Positions 1 through 13,479 are shown, counted from the first letter of the stretch. The stretch: 64,000 nt of DNA from Sciurus carolinensis (GCF_902686445.1 NC_062220.1:93806143-93870142); one strand, 5' to 3'. Notes: a model not told the origin generated them from the sequence alone. Program-made: numbers and translations.

Positions 1-639
1 ATCTTTTTTTCCCTTTCACCTTACTGATGGTAAAGTCTCTGAAGCTCAGAGACTTTAAAGTGACTTGTTCAGGTTTATATAGTGAGTGAGTGACAGATCT
101 GGGATGTGAACTCAAGTGTGTTTGGACTTCAAAAGCCATTTTTCCTTTTTAAACTGTACTATTTTCTCAAAGGATGAAATAAAACCAACATTTGTTAAGC
201 ACTGTGACAGTGACTTTAAGTGGCCACCCTATGTTCATTTTCTCCTTCTTTCTTAGTAGTAAACCCTAGTTTGTTTTGGTTTGGAATTGTGTCTCTTTGA
301 AAGACTCCATGTCCCAGGCTTCCTGAAGCAAAGTCTTGCTGTATGGAAGCTGGTCTGATGAAAGTGGAAAGATCCTATTAGAGTTCCAACAAGACTGCTT
401 GGGGCTTAAAGCTGAGCTGTCTGGTAGGTTCTCTCTTCTTTCTCTTCAAAACACGAAGAGCAATAACCACCTGGGATGTGAGAATATCCTGAAAATAGAA
501 TCCATGTTCTAGAAAAGCAGAGACTGGGTCACTGAAAGCTGCATCAGCCTCATTAGCTCTGGACTCACTGCCTCTGAACATTTTTATGCAGGAGAGAAAT
601 AAACACCTACTTTGCTTAAGCTACTTTTATATGTACCTC

Positions 640-720
640 CTCTATGTGAGGCACTGTGCTAGCACTTTGACATTTGATTGATCTTATTTCAGATGAGGAC
701 CCAAGTTTCAGAAGTTTGGG
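640..720 (-). repeat. MIR fragment
   Basis: Matches antisense MIR: 'gaggcactgtgctagcactttgac...cagatgaggacccaag'. Confidence 0.45.
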
Positions 721-819
721 TAATTAATTTAAGATGACTTAACTAAGTGGAATGTCTCAACTTTAACACATATTGCTCTAATAGAGTAAAAATAAAAATT
801 CCTAATCACGATATATAAA

Positions 820-1160
820 ATATCTACAATCTCCCTACTGCATAGTTCTCAAGTCTTATATTTCTTTTATGCCTTTGAAAAGACTGCTCCTGCTGCCTAT
901 AATTCTCTGCCCCTACTTTTCTTCTGGGAAATTCCTACTCATCCTTCAAGGTTGGAAAGTGCTATCACCTCTTCAAAGAGTCCTAGACAGCTGTCCCAAG
1001 ACACATATTCCTTCTGTGTGCCTACTGCTGCATAAAAAGGTGTCTTGTTGCATAGAGTATGGTAATGCCTTCCTCCCCTCTAAAATGTTGTCTTCTTTAG
1101 GAGCAAAATTTTCCCATCTTTGTTTTCAGCATTGGTTCACTGCCTGGCAAAATTAAAAAT
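820..1160 (-). repeat. L2 3'-end fragment
   Basis: Antisense L2-like text: 'attcctactcatccttcaaggttg', 'tatcacctcttcaaagagtcc', then 'gttcactgcctggcaaa'. Old and diverged. Confidence 0.6.
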
Positions 1161-1188
1161 ATTTATTTATTTATTTATTTATTTATTG
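1156..1188. repeat. (TTTA)n microsatellite
   Basis: About seven uninterrupted tttatt units directly after the L2 fragment. Confidence 0.9.
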
Positions 1189-1859
1189 AATCATCGGTCA
1201 CCTGAATGAATAAAAGTAGGCAATCAGGTTGACTAATGCCTTTTAGTAAACTTGAAGGACTAACTATACCATGTTAAGGCTTATCTCCTCGTCTGTCTCC
1301 TAAGCCACCTGGGAGATGTATGGGGAACATGTTGTTGGTGGGTTACTTTAAACAGAGACCTTTAAGGACTCAGGTTTCCATGGAGACCCTTCCATTCACT
1401 CTTAACTCTCATTCCGCAGCTTCTGTATCTTAAGAGGACTGTGGCATATTTCTAATTCAAAATATTGTTTTGTTGTGGAATGTGACTGAAAAGATCATAA
1501 AGGCAGATTTGATTCTTGTTTAAATCTTTGTAAGAAATTGAATCAGCTCTGACACAGCATCCTTTTTTCCAGATTTTGAAACCTTTGGATCCATTTTAAA
1601 CTAGATTGTGATGGACAAACCCACGGGAACATTAGCGAACAGTTAAATACTAATTAGCCAAACCCTTGCTAATCTCCCAGCTGTCAAAGGCAGAGATAGA
1701 GACAAAAGCTTCAATTAAACCTGAGTTGGTCCCTGAAGAGGGAGAGGTCAAAGGGGAGTGTTCAGTCAACTGTGAGATTTTGTGAACCAAGTCCTAAGTA
1801 ATCATCATAAAAAATGCGATGTCCCTTTTACTCATTTAAAAAGACATTATATTGACATG

Positions 1860-2190
1860 AAAATTCTCCTTTTGTCATTTTCCTTCCCCCAATCTTGCCA
1901 TCATTGAAATGGTTCCCATTATTTTTAGGATAAAGTTCAAAGCTTTCCCCCCCATATTCTGCCCCTCGGAAGATTTCCAGTTAGGTTTATGGCTTCCTCC
2001 TCCTCCTGGAACTTCTGCTCACAGGCCCAAAGTGCCCTCAGCTGTCAGAAGTTCAGGCTGAACCTGCCCTTTGTTTCTACAAATCTGAGCTACCTATTCA
2101 GATTCAAGATTCTACCTCTTCTTAATAATCCATCACAATGTCACTTATATAATCACTTCCGATCTTCCCCACAGTTTTAAAAAGCAGATG
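1860..2190 (-). repeat. L2-like fragment
   Basis: Pyrimidine-rich antisense text with 'aggataaagttcaaagc' and 'tcctggaacttctgctc', similar in layout to the antisense L2 3' end. Family call is tentative. Confidence 0.45.
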
Positions 2191-2224
2191 TCGGAAAAAA
2201 TAAATGCGCCAAAATCAAGAAAGA

Positions 2225-2345
2225 CTTCAGTGTCATGTCCAAGATTACACAGGAGCCAGGTGAAGAGCCAGGGCAGGAACCCAGGGCTCCACCTTCCAAT
2301 CTTACCCCTCTTGTGACATCACTGACTCCCAGGTGTGGGTCCCCG
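2225..2345 (-). repeat. MIR-like fragment
   Basis: 'gtccaagattacacaggagcc...gggcaggaacccagggctcc' matches the antisense MIR stretch for the tRNA-related half. Confidence 0.4.
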
Positions 2346-3225
2346 GGAGATTTTCCTCAGCCTGATGAAAAATGTTACTGGTTCCCTTTTTCTCTAACGT
2401 TATATTTAGAGGGTGAAAATGTACTTTCTTTTTATTAAATAGTAATAGAAGTAAGTTATAGCTGGTTTTTTTTCTTTTCAATACTTATTTAAAACCCTAA
2501 TTCCGAAGTATCAAACTGACGTAGACTCCTCCATTTTATTTGAAGTGTTGGTTATTATAAAATCCTAAAATTTAGAAGAGACCACACTTCCTGTGTTTTG
2601 GGAAAGATTTCCTTGGCTATATGGTCTCAACTTAATCCCTACCTCTATGTTCCTTGAAAGGTCTAAATTATTTCATAATTCATTTGACAATTAAATTTAA
2701 TGATGTATTATATTACTATTGCATTAGTAGACAAGCTCTGTATTTATCATGAGAAATTCCCCCTCTGACTCCTTATTGGCTAAATGGCCCATTCCTTCTT
2801 TGGGCCATTCTTGTCTGCATAACATGCCCCTAGCAGAACTTTTAGCACTGCTTGGTTCCTATTTGTTCACTGGCCAACTCCTCTTCTAGTTCATGAGTTC
2901 CTTAGAGTGTAAACCTCATATCCCAGCACAAAGGTACCTGACCCATCAATATTGAGTGACCACCAAGCATATGACCAACATCTGAATTTGGGAAGCTGAA
3001 TAGTAGTTCAGTTGAGTTGACAACATCAATAATAACATCTGTGATTTGTGTGCAATAGTACACATTTGCTTCCAATTACACTTTCTGCTAAGTATTATTT
3101 CATTTTAAGTCAACATCTATAAGCTGAATCAATGCAGTTTCAAATGGGGGTTCCATTTAATCCAAAAAAGAAAGACTTTCTTTCACAAACTAGATCATGC
3201 TTGACCTTGAAGATAGGTAGAACAT

Positions 3226-3310
3226 GGGGGTGAGGATGAGCTCAGTGGTAGAGCACCTGCTAGCATGCATGAGGCCTTGAGTTTAATTCCCAGCACCACA
3301 GAAAGAAGAA
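3226..3310 (+). repeat. ID SINE (tRNA-derived)
   Basis: gggggtgaggatgagctcagtggtagagcacctgctagcatgcatgaggcc plus 'gtttaattcccagcaccaca' is a diverged ID core with box A and box B-like segments. Confidence 0.85.
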
Positions 3311-4164
3311 TGTGTAAATAATACCTGGATAGGTAGAGCAGGGAGAATATAGTGCCAATGGCATCCTGGAATTTTAATAAAAAATATTGAGAAGTTGTTC
3401 TTGCCTGTAAGAGACCTACTTCATCCATTCTTTCTAAACTCTACTGTTAGAAGTGCATCCTTTTTTCAGTAATTCATTAGCTTTTTCTCTAGGGGCTTCA
3501 TTTAAAGTGAAAATAGTCTTGGCAAGTTACTTACAAGGCACAAGGATAGAGAGACACTGTGGCTGTGAATGGTGGTGGTTGGGAGGTGTTGAGGAGCCGA
3601 GGTAGAAGAAGCTGCCCCTTGAAGGCCCAAATTATCTCCAGAAAAAGTCTTCAACTCTACCACTGTGGGTTACTTTTCTATGACATTCCATTGCCACATC
3701 TAAAAATCTTTCAGTTGTTTTTCAAAATTTGAGCAGATGTAAACCGGCATTCCAGGTCCCCTATTCCAGTGAAGTCTTACTAACACCCAACTTTTCTTTC
3801 TGGTAAAGAGGTGGATTTCAGGGGGTGTTCCATAACCTTCACATAAGTCTCACAGGCATTTAAAAGTTCCTAAGGTTAAGAAACATCATTTTATAAGAGA
3901 TTAATATGAAGAATTGAAACAAATTTTTTTAAGTTACAGTCTGTGGGCTTCTGGGTATCGGGATCAACTGGGGACTTCCTTTTTAATACAGATTCTTGGA
4001 CCCCTAGTGCAAAATTCTTGATTTAAAAAATCTGCATTTTTAAGTCCAGAATCTGCATTTAAAATCCTCCCAAGAAAAAATACTTTAAAATTTGAGAACC
4101 AATAGCTTTAAATCAATTTGGGTTGATGTTTAGTGGTATTTTATAAATTCGTAGGTATTTTATT

Positions 4165-4438
4165 ATTATACATATTCTTTTTAAAAATTATTTTATTTTA
4201 TTAATTCTAATTAGTTGTACATAACAATGAAAAGCATTTATGTATTTTGATAGATCATACATAAATAGAATGTAATCTCTTATTTTTCTGATTATACACA
4301 TTGCAGGATCCCATCAGTCATGCAGTCATACATGTACATGAGGTAATAATGTCTGTTTCACTCTATTATCATTCCTTCCCCCATACCCCTTCCCCTCCCT
4401 TCACTCCCCTCTACCTAATATAAAGTAACTCAATTCTT
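4165..4438 (-). mobile_element. L1 3'-end fragment
   Basis: Antisense of the older L1 3' UTR: 'aattagttgtacataacaatg', 'gatagatcatacataaatag', then a pyrimidine-rich run. The young ID SINE inserted at its inner edge. Confidence 0.75.
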
Positions 4439-4453
4439 CCCTTCCCCTCCAAT

Positions 4454-4456
<3 letters not shown>

Positions 4457-4490
<34 letters not shown>

Positions 4491-4561
4491 GTGCTGGGAA
4501 TTGAACCCAGGGCCTTGTGCATGATAGGCAAGCATTCTACCAACTGAGCCATATCCCCAGC
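4457..4561 (-). repeat. Young ID SINE with long tail
   Basis: A run of 34 T (4456-4489) is followed by the antisense ID body, 'tgctgggaattgaacccagggcc' through 'gagccatatccccagcc'. It is flanked by a perfect 18-base duplication, cccttcccctccaattct, at 4439-4456 and 4562-4579. Confidence 0.95.
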
Positions 4562-5334
4562 CCCTTCCCCTCCAATTCTAATTGTTAATTCTTTGGTTTT
4601 CTGAAAAGACAATCATAGCATCAGAAATAATTATAATTTCCCTCCTATTTTTAATTTCTATGATTCATTATTTCTTTCTATTCTCTTATTGGTTCTGTTA
4701 CAGAACAGGGGTTGGGAAACTATGTGTCAACACAGTTTGTATGACCCACTAAGAATCCTTTTTACACATTGAAATAGTTATATTAGTAGCTACATTATGT
4801 CTTCTCTGTTTCCTCTTGGCCAGCAAGGCCAAACTGTTTACCATCTGGCTCCTTACTAAAGCAGTGTGACCTTGGTGTAGACTTGCACATGCACCATCCA
4901 GACTCCACTTCAAGGAAGGATGAACTGCACACACAGAGGGTGTGTGGCCGGGAGGAGCCTCCAGCGGGCTGTTCTTTCAAGGCTGGCCTCAGCTGAAGGA
5001 AACCAGCTTTCCCAGGAGAAAAGGCTTTGGGGAAGCCCATGATGGAGATCGAAGCAAACTGGGGTAAAAAGGCCAATTCATTTCAGCTCTGTGAGGGATG
5101 CTGAATGGCAGTTTTTGCTCCAGGTTAGCTGAGGCTTTGTCGAACTGTCACATTTGGACTTCTTTTCGCTTTCCATCCCTTACCTTTGCAGATGTTGACC
5201 CCTTAGTAAACATCCTGTACTCCAAGCCCTGCCTTGATATCTATTTTCAGAAAGCCCAAACTTTAGCAGTCTGTAATTTTGAATATGACATCAATAATGT
5301 TGGTAATAGTGAGTACTGTCATCTTAATTCTTTT

Positions 5335-5474
5335 TTAAATTTTTAAAAATTTGTTTCAATTAGATATACATGACAGAATGCATTTTGATACATCATCTAT
5401 AATGGACTATAATTAAATTTCTCATTCTTCTGGTTTTACATGATGTAGAATCTCTGAGCTATATCCCCAGCCCC
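5335..5474 (-). mobile_element. L1 3'-end fragment with an ID remnant
   Basis: 'caattagatatacatgacag...gcattttgatacatcat...tctcattcttctggttttacatgatgtag' is an antisense L1 3' end. The last 21 bases, ctgagctatatccccagcccc, are the outer end of an antisense ID SINE. Confidence 0.7.
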
Positions 5475-7091
5475 ATGATTAGGTTTTCGTGTGAACAGAG
5501 TTTTTCATTTCTGAAGGGCAAACAGGTAAGAATTCAGTTCCTCACTCATATGGTAAGCGTAGGTTTAAGTTCATGGAAAGTGGCTAAACTACACTCCAGG
5601 GTGTAGTTTGAGGGTCCTGTTCAACCAGCAGTAAATGACAGTTCCTGTTATCACTCTGCATTCCTGCCAGAATTTGAGACTGTCAATTTTTAAAAACAGT
5701 CATTCTAATAGGTGTACAGAAGTATTTCCTTGTGACTTCTAATTTGTGTTTTTCTAATGACTAATAAACATCAAGAATTTTTAACAAATGCTTTTTTTGT
5801 CCTCTATTTATCTTCTTTGGACCATTAAAAATGGAATATTAGTTTTCTTACTGATGGAGTTTGAAAGTGTCTTATATATTCTGGAGACAAATGCTTTGTC
5901 AGAAATATGGTTTGCAAATAGTGACTTTAATTCTAGTAATGGTGTTTTATGCAGAGTACAAGTTTTTAATTAAAAAAATGTTTTCCCATATTGTGTTGTT
6001 GGCATCATATCCAATAACCCTTTTCTTCACCCAAGGGCATGAAGATTTCCTTCTATGTTTTCTTCTAAAAGTTATATGGTTTCACATTTAGATCTATGAT
6101 TGAGTTAATGTTTTTATAAGGTGTGGAGTGAAGTTCAAGTTTCTTTTTTTCATATAGGTGTCAATTGTTTCGAAAGCATTTGTTGAAAAGACTTTCAAAA
6201 CAAACAATATAATTATGTGGATCTGCTTTTGTCTAGGTCTCTCAACTTTATTTCTCCTTTTCAAAATTGTTTTAACTATTCCAATTCATTTGCCTTTTCA
6301 CATAAATTTTAGAGTCGGCCTATCTATATCTATGAAATCATGGAAAGACTTTGATTGCTATTGAGTTAAATCAATGAATCAATTTGACACGTTAACTGTG
6401 TTGAGTTCCAACTCATGAACATGGTAGGTATTTAAGTCTTCCATGATATTTCCTGAATATTTTGTGGTTTGTAGTATACAAATTCAGCACAAGTTTTGTT
6501 AGTCTTATATCTAAGTATTCTTCTTTTTCTTGAGCAACTTAAATACTACTTAAAGATTTCGGTTTCCAATTGTTGATTGCTAATGTGTAGTAGAAAAACA
6601 ATTGATTTTTGTATGTTGACCTTGTATCTGGTGATCTTGCTAAACTCACTTATTAGTCTTAGGACTCTTATTGTGTTCAGTTTTGTTAATGCTTTTTCTG
6701 CAGCAGTTGATACATGATCATGTAGTTTTTATTTCTTAATATGTTTATATGGTAGATTACATTTCTGTCTGAATGTTAAACCTAAGTATTTCCAAATCAA
6801 AACTCATTTGTTGTGATGTATCAGTCCTTTTATACATTTCTGGAATTAATTTGGTAATATTGTATTGAGGGTTTTCATGTACCTATTCATTAAGTATATA
6901 CATCCTTAGTTTTCTTTTCTTGTACTGTCTCTGGTTTGGATTCAGGTTAATGCTTGTTGCATGCAATGACTTAGAAAGTGTTTTCTTCAATCCTCTGAAA
7001 GAGGTCGTGTACATTGCTGCTATTTCATCTTTAAGTGAAACCATGTGGACATGGAATTTTCTCCTGAGGGAGGCCTTAAATTACATTTTCA

Positions 7092-7170
7092 GGACTGGTG
7101 ATGTAGCTCAGTGGTTCAGTGCTTGCTTAGTATGTACAAGGTCCTGGGTTCAGCGCCCCAAAACAATGTC
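7092..7170 (+). repeat. ID SINE inside the ancient L1
   Basis: ggactggtgatgtagctcagtggttcagtgcttgcttagtatgtacaaggtcctgggttcagcgcc is a full ID core. Confidence 0.85.
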
Positions 7171-7811
7171 TGTAAAGATATAGGACCATTCAGATTAGCT
7201 ATTTCTTTATGATTTTGTGGCTTTTAAGGAACTGGATCATTTCATCATAGTTGTTGAATTTTTACTTGTAGGATTATTGCAGCATTCTCATATTATTCTT
7301 TTAATGTCTATGGAATTAATGTTATTCCTTCTTTTACTTCTGCCTGTTAATGACAAGTGTGGTCTTTATTTTTTTCCTTTGTCAGCCTTTCTATAGTTAT
7401 CAGCATTATCCTCCAAAGAACCATATTTGGGTTTTATTGATCTTCTCTATTGTTTTTCTCTTTTCCATTTCATTGATTTACACTCTTGCTTTTAATGTTT
7501 CCCTTCCTCTGCTTGGGTTTCTCTATTTTAACTGTTTTGTTATATTCCAATATTTAACCACTGAATTTTGTTCCTACTCTTAATTGTGGCAGTATGTCTT
7601 CAACAAATCATTCACAAAAAAAGTATCATATTGTTTTTTTTGAACCCCTGCTTGTCTGAAAATCTCTCTGTGTTAGTCATATATGAAAACCAACTTAGCT
7701 AGGTATAAAATTCTTAGGTTATAATATTTTTACTTAAAATGTGTAGATTTGGCTTCATGGTCATTTAGAATTTGGCATATAGGGGCATTTTTACACTATT
7801 ATAGAAAACTG

Positions 7812-7937
7812 ATTTCTCTCCTCCTTCTTTTCCTTCTCCTTCTTCTTCTTCTCCCCTTTTCTCTCCTTCCTCCTCTCCTCCTCCTCCTCCCTCCTCCTCC
7901 TCCTCTTCCTCTTCCTCCTCCTCCTTTTCCTCCTTCA
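7812..7937. repeat. Pyrimidine-rich (CTT/CTC) tract
   Basis: About 125 bases of nearly pure C and T, mostly ctc, ctt and cct triplets, within the ancient L1. Confidence 0.9.
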
Positions 7938-8499
7938 TAATTCAAAGTTTTTGCCAAGATGTTTAAAAGTATGTGTCAATTTTTAATCATTTTTCCTGGA
8001 ATGTAGTGAGGATTATTACTCTATATAACACTTCTGGTCTTTGTTATGTATAGTTTTGATTTTTCACTTGTAATATCATTATCTAAATGATAATTTGCCA
8101 TTCCTGGTTCTGTATCTCTACTGATTTTGGATTTTTATTGTTTTTTATTTGAAGTTTGTGTTGCCTTCTTATTTGTTATTTTTCCATCTCATCTAATTCT
8201 CATGATTTCAGATTTTTGCTTGTATTTACTGAGGGTATTTCTATTTGCACTGTTCTGAATATGGCATTACTTTTCTGAAATTTTATTCTGGATTTTGCAG
8301 TATGTATTTCCTAGATTTATATTTTTAGTCAGAGTCTTTGTTATATTGTTCTTTTCCTTTGCTTTTCAGTACTTAAGTGAAATTAACTTACATAGGTTTT
8401 CTTTCTTTACTCAGTACTACCGAGAATTGGGCCTGGTACATAGTAGTTCAATAGACATTTGTTGAATGAATTAATGAATGAATGGTAAGGAAAGTGAAT

Positions 8500-10790
8500 C
8501 TTTCCAGGTATTGGGCATGTGCATTACCCTTCACACTGCTTTTACCCTAATTATGTAATGATTTAATTTCCCTTCAAGATATTAGTTGAAGGCTAATCGA
8601 TATGCAGTTTCCAATCTAATTCCCAGACTTTCAACGTGCTCTTTCCTATTCAGATGACATCTCTTTCTAGGTCTGATGTCCACTTGTCTAATACTCTGAC
8701 TGATAGAATGTATGAACAGGCATAATTCCTTGACTTTCAACTTCTTCCTATGTCTGTGCATAGCTATAACTGTTTTTTGTTGTGGTTAGCAATCCCATGT
8801 ACATTGCTGAAATGAAAGTTTCCTATCTGTACTTTCTGCCTAAGTGATATTTGACATTAGCTCTTTGACTATAGGAAGATGTTAGCAATAGCATAGAGGT
8901 TTTCAGATAGATGGGAACAGTAGTACAGCTGTGTTCAGTCTTCAAAGGAAAAACTAATGTTCAATATTTTGGTTGGTACAAACTGGAGTCTCTAAGTCAA
9001 TAGTAGTATAAAATAACTAATTTTAAACATAAAGTAAGTGATTTTACTTTTTATCTTTTTTGTATGCTCATTTAATTTATTGGGAAATTAGGAAATATAA
9101 ATACAGACCTAAACCAACACCATTTTGAGCCAGAACTCTATTTCTAGTATATTTTTAAAGTATTAGGATTTATTGTATAATCCAGTCCAAATCTAAGATG
9201 CTTATTTGAATGAAGACACATTACTGGTTTTTCTTATCATAGGTACCTCCTCCTATACACTCTTATACCTAAAGGTGCCAAAATTAAATACACTAATGCT
9301 CACTTCAGATGGTTGATAAAGGATTTTTAAAATAATGTCTAAATATTTATTAAAGTAAAATAATAGCAGCTGTTACCAAAAATAGCATCTACTTCAGAAT
9401 ATTCACAACTGTTGATCTCCAAAATTGTTTTATGTTGACTCATATTTTCATTTAATTCTAATGCTGACATGGTATTCTTTCGCAAATCACTTCAGAGTTA
9501 TTGACTCTTCTTTCTGATAAATTCTCAGCCCAATTAGCAAATGCTTATGTATTCTATTACACTGTCTTACACAGTGTCTTGATGACTTCCATGTCCAGCA
9601 CAATCTATCTCTAGTCTGTGGCTCTTCCCATAGGAATTTTTTTTTTTTTTTTGCAATTCTTAAATGTCAAAGAATTTATTTTCAAAATAAAAACTGATAA
9701 ACAAGTCATAGAAAAATGTGTGTTTTCCTCCCAAGAAAGATTACTGAAAAATGTAAGGAAAACTCCTGTCTCTGATTTATCATCTACAATAATCCTGCTT
9801 TACATATTGACCTCAACTAATCCCAGACTGTTTGCTTCCTAGATGAGAAAGCATAGCTGGGGAGACTGCTTTGGCTACAGAAACAAAGGAGGGAACTTCT
9901 CAATTAAGGGGGAAAAAAAGAAAAAAAGAAACAAGGAAGACATAGACTGTATATACATGATTATGCATTTTCATTTGAAACATTTTTGGCAGTCATTTTT
10001 ACAGCTCTATTTTCTTCACTCTATTGGCGTTTTTAAAAAACAGTTAACAAGGTCCAAACCATGGCATTTACTGTTTTGAGATTCAGTGTTTGTCTTTGTT
10101 TGAACAATGACTGTAATCATGTTTTCTCAGGTCTCTTAGAACTTACACTAATAAGAAGTAGCAGACGGTTTTGTACCATGCATTCTAAAAGCAGATTTCT
10201 CATGGGGCAAGACAAGAAAGGGAGAAAAAAATCATTGAACATAAAATGCGACCGTATATCTGAGACCCTGTGAGGTCATGTCTGTACCACAGATTGGAGT
10301 CCCGCTTAAGTTTTCCTAATGGAGGCAGGAGTGATTTGGTGATGACATAAAGGGGCCCTGATAGGGGGCTGTCAGCTTTTTCTTAGGTGACAAGACCAGT
10401 TCAGAAAAACAAAAAAATTATCAATCAGCTGCCTCCCACCCTGCTTGTTCAGAGCAGAAATGGAGTTGAGACTTGCCTAAGTGACCTCTACAACTTGGCT
10501 CTGTCCCTTTTAAAAATAGGTGCTGATATAAAAAGTAGTAGGACTCTGGCTCTTACCACCACCACTGGATGAAGTACAAAGTTTCTTAAAAGTTTATTTC
10601 CAAGCTAAATTCATGTGTAGTTGTGCCCACAGTGCCATCGGTTGGCTCATTCAATAAACATTAGGAAATAGACACCTGCATGTATATATTTGGGGGAAAA
10701 AAGTTGATTTCAAAACTGGTAGGAGAATTTGTCAGGGGAAAATCTGCCTTTGTCTTGTGTAATGCCTTAGCAGGACATCTTGATAAAGAA
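8500..10790. other. Unassigned AT-rich sequence
   Basis: I recognise no gene here. A MIR-like end (tacatagtagttcaatagacatttgttgaatg) lies just before at 8435-8480, and a 15-base T run at about 9639. Open frames are short and have no recognisable domain. Confidence 0.5.
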
Positions 10791-10791
10791 A

Positions 10792-10978
10792 GACCCATAG
10801 CGGTGCCCACCTGTAATCCCAGCGTCTCTGGAAATTGAGGTAGGAGGATTGTGAGTTCAAAATCAGTCTCAGCAACTTAGCGAGGCTCTAAACAACTCAG
10901 CCAGACCCTGCCTCTAAAAATAAAAGTACTTTAAGAAAGGGGTGGATGTGACTCAGTGGTTAAGTGCTCCTGGGTTCA

Positions 10979-10980
<2 letters not shown>
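10792..10980 (+). repeat. B1-ID dimeric SINE
   Basis: B1-like half (gtgcccacctgtaatcccagc...ggaggattgtgagttcaaa), then 'ctctaaaaataaaa' linker and ID half (ggtggatgtgactcagtggtt...gggttcaat). Confidence 0.88.
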
Positions 10981-11018
<38 letters not shown>

Positions 11019-11024
11019 ATACAC
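10981..11024. repeat. (CA)n microsatellite
   Basis: About 16 perfect ac units, then degenerate acat units, grown at the tail of the SINE before it. Confidence 0.95.
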
Positions 11025-11039
11025 TAAAAATAAAAAAAA

Positions 11040-12550
11040 GGAGTAAGGCCCATAGCTATGATCTGAGTGAGGGTTAAGTGGGGTAGAAAGGGAAAAAAAA
11101 GTTCAGGCTTTGGTTTCCAGAGCAATCTTAGAAGAAGGATAGCAGGTCCCATAATTGGGGAAAATGGGATGGAATGACAGAGTGGAGAGATATGGGTCAG
11201 GGAAATAACTGGAGATTGAAAACTAAAGAGACAGTCTTCCAAAGTTACCCACGGGAGCAGAATAAACATAATGGAACTGTTTCATACCTAGTCTTAAGGT
11301 CTTTATAGTGTTTTTTTGTTAATTCATTTTCTTTATCTGTCATAGTTATGTTTTATAAAGTTGCCACAATGCTGAATGGGTGAATTCTGAACCATTGCTC
11401 CTAGGAGATCAGGGTTAGGTTCCTGCAAGCCTCTGGTCACATTTTCATCAAAGGAGCAATACGACCTCATTTTATAGATTTTGTTTAAAAATGCTGTATT
11501 TGATATGCATGGTTGATTTATTAATGATGAATGCACAGTCAACAGTTTCATAATTCAAGCCTGCACAAAGCTTATTTAATACACATAATTTCCCCATTGG
11601 GCATGTGACAGACTTCATGTGCTTAGGAACACTAGACTATGCTTGGGGGTGGGGGTGCATTGTAAATGGCAAAACTGCCAACTAAAATACAAAATGTAAA
11701 ATCATGTCTCTAAATAGGCCTCAAAAAGAATATTTATTTATCTCAGTTGAGAACATATGCATCAGGTAATTTGAATGTTTTACCATTCTGTAATGGTCCA
11801 AGAATGACAACAAATAAATATTTAGTATAAGTATATCCCATTCAACATTTGGAACACACTTATGTTAAAAATTTATTTGTTGTTTCTTCGAAGTTCAAAT
11901 GTAACTGGGTGTTCTGTAGTCTGTCTGGCAACCTTACTATAAGATTTCTAGTAGACCTAGATTCCAAGATCATTTTTGTTATCTATCAGTCAGGATTCAA
12001 TCAGATGAGCAGAATCACTGAATTATAGAATAAGAGATTTAGTACAATAGTTAGAACTTACACAACTTTGGAAAGAATTGAGGAAGTGAAAGTTCAATAA
12101 AGAAGTTGAGAATTAGGGCCACCAACCAATCAATCTGAGAGACTGAGCACTTACAGCCGTCAAGTGAAGCACAGGCTCCTAGGGAGATTATGGACAAGTG
12201 AGTGTCTGCCTCGCTACCATCTCTCAGCATTTACCACTAAGCATCTGTGGGTGCTGGTGGTGACTCTGCATCTGCCTGACAGACATTGCACCTCACCATG
12301 ATGACCTTCAGAGAATAAGGACTGCTGCTCCACTTCTACTTCAAATATTGCCCGTATTCCTCTTTTGGCTAATTCTAATCTGGAGAACACAGAGGATTCT
12401 GGAGAATACAGCTCCAACTTAACTAGCTTGACACCATATAAACCATCATACTTGGGAATCCAAAGGAATCTATTGAAAACTATTGGGATTAATAACAGAA
12501 TTCGCAGATAACAGGGAAACAAGCCAGTATTTCCCCATAATCCAGCAATA
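11040..12550. other. Unassigned sequence
   Basis: No gene seen. 11980-12530 ('cagtcaggattcaatcagatgagcag...') resembles an old dispersed repeat, but I cannot name it. Confidence 0.4.
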
Positions 12551-12559
12551 ATAAATCAG

Positions 12560-12975
12560 AAAATATATTGGGGAAAATATCTTTTGGCCATCCAAATTAT
12601 AAAACACTTAGGAATAATATGGATAAGAATTAGGTGATGCCTAAGGAACCATACTAAGGAACATAAAAGCAAATTTGTATGAATTGTGACCAATAGAAAC
12701 ATAATCCATATTCTTACAAGTAAACCCAGTATTGTAGAGATGTCAATTCTTTAATTTGTAATGTAATACAATTCCAACAAATTTCAATAGCATTATGTTT
12801 TAAAACCCCATAAAGATTATTCTAAATTTCATCTGGAGGAATAAACAAAGGAGAAGAACTAAGATCACCCAGGAAGAACAATGAGGGTGGACTGGCCTTA
12901 CCTGATTTTAAGACATACTGTAGAATTACAAAAAGTAAAACAATATAGACAAGTCAATCACTGGGATAAAATATC
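12560..12975 (+). mobile_element. Ancient L1 ORF2 fragment
   Basis: Sense text near the end of the reverse transcriptase region: 'ttctaaatttcatctggaggaataaacaaag' (the FIW-KNK block) and 'tgattttaagacatactgtagaatta'. It ends in an A run at 12967. Confidence 0.75.
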
Positions 12976-13479
12976 AAAAAAAAAAAAAAAGCAGAAATAC
13001 AGAAATGATTTGATAAAAGTAGCATTTCAAAGAACTAGGTACAACTACAATAGAACTTGTCTCTGAACAACTAAAATCCTAGTTGTCTCTGGACATGTGG
13101 TTTGATTTTCATTTCTTCATTTAATTCTGATTTCTAAATTTTGTATAGCGAACCTCTTTTCTTTTGAAACAATAAAATTCATAAACTGTTAGTTATTGTT
13201 CTGTTTGATTTTTTTTCTTTTACATTTTCTACCTTTTGCACTCCTTAAAACATTTTCCCCTTCACTCCCAGTGTGATATTTGGATTTAGAATCAGAAGAG
13301 AAAATCAATTTCACCTCAATCAGTAAAGAAGCCCAAGAGAGGAATTGAGGTTGAGGAACTTCACTGGCAAAGAATGCACACCAAGTAGGCCAACCTCCTG
13401 TTTATCCAGTAAGAAGGGAGAGCAGTGCACACTTGGGTTAGAGATTCAACATGCAGCCGAAAGCTCTTTTGAGCACCCC

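Larger units (their letters stand above)
5590..8400 (-). mobile_element. Long ancient L1, antisense
   Basis: In antisense order the 3' part comes first: 'cttatatattctggagacaaatgctttgtcag' and 'atccaataacccttttcttcacccaagggcatgaagatttcc' are classic ORF2 C-terminal text. Reverse transcriptase text follows, and ORF1-like text near 7680-7760. It is interrupted by an ID SINE at 7092 and a pyrimidine tract at 7812. No frame survives. Outer edges are approximate. Confidence 0.75.

Noticed and set aside
4430..4612. Short minus-strand frame with a run of lysines
   Set aside because: It is a translation of the ID SINE and its poly(A) tail.
10981..11024. CRISPR-like short repeats
   Set aside because: This is a simple dinucleotide repeat; no spaced repeat array occurs anywhere in the window.
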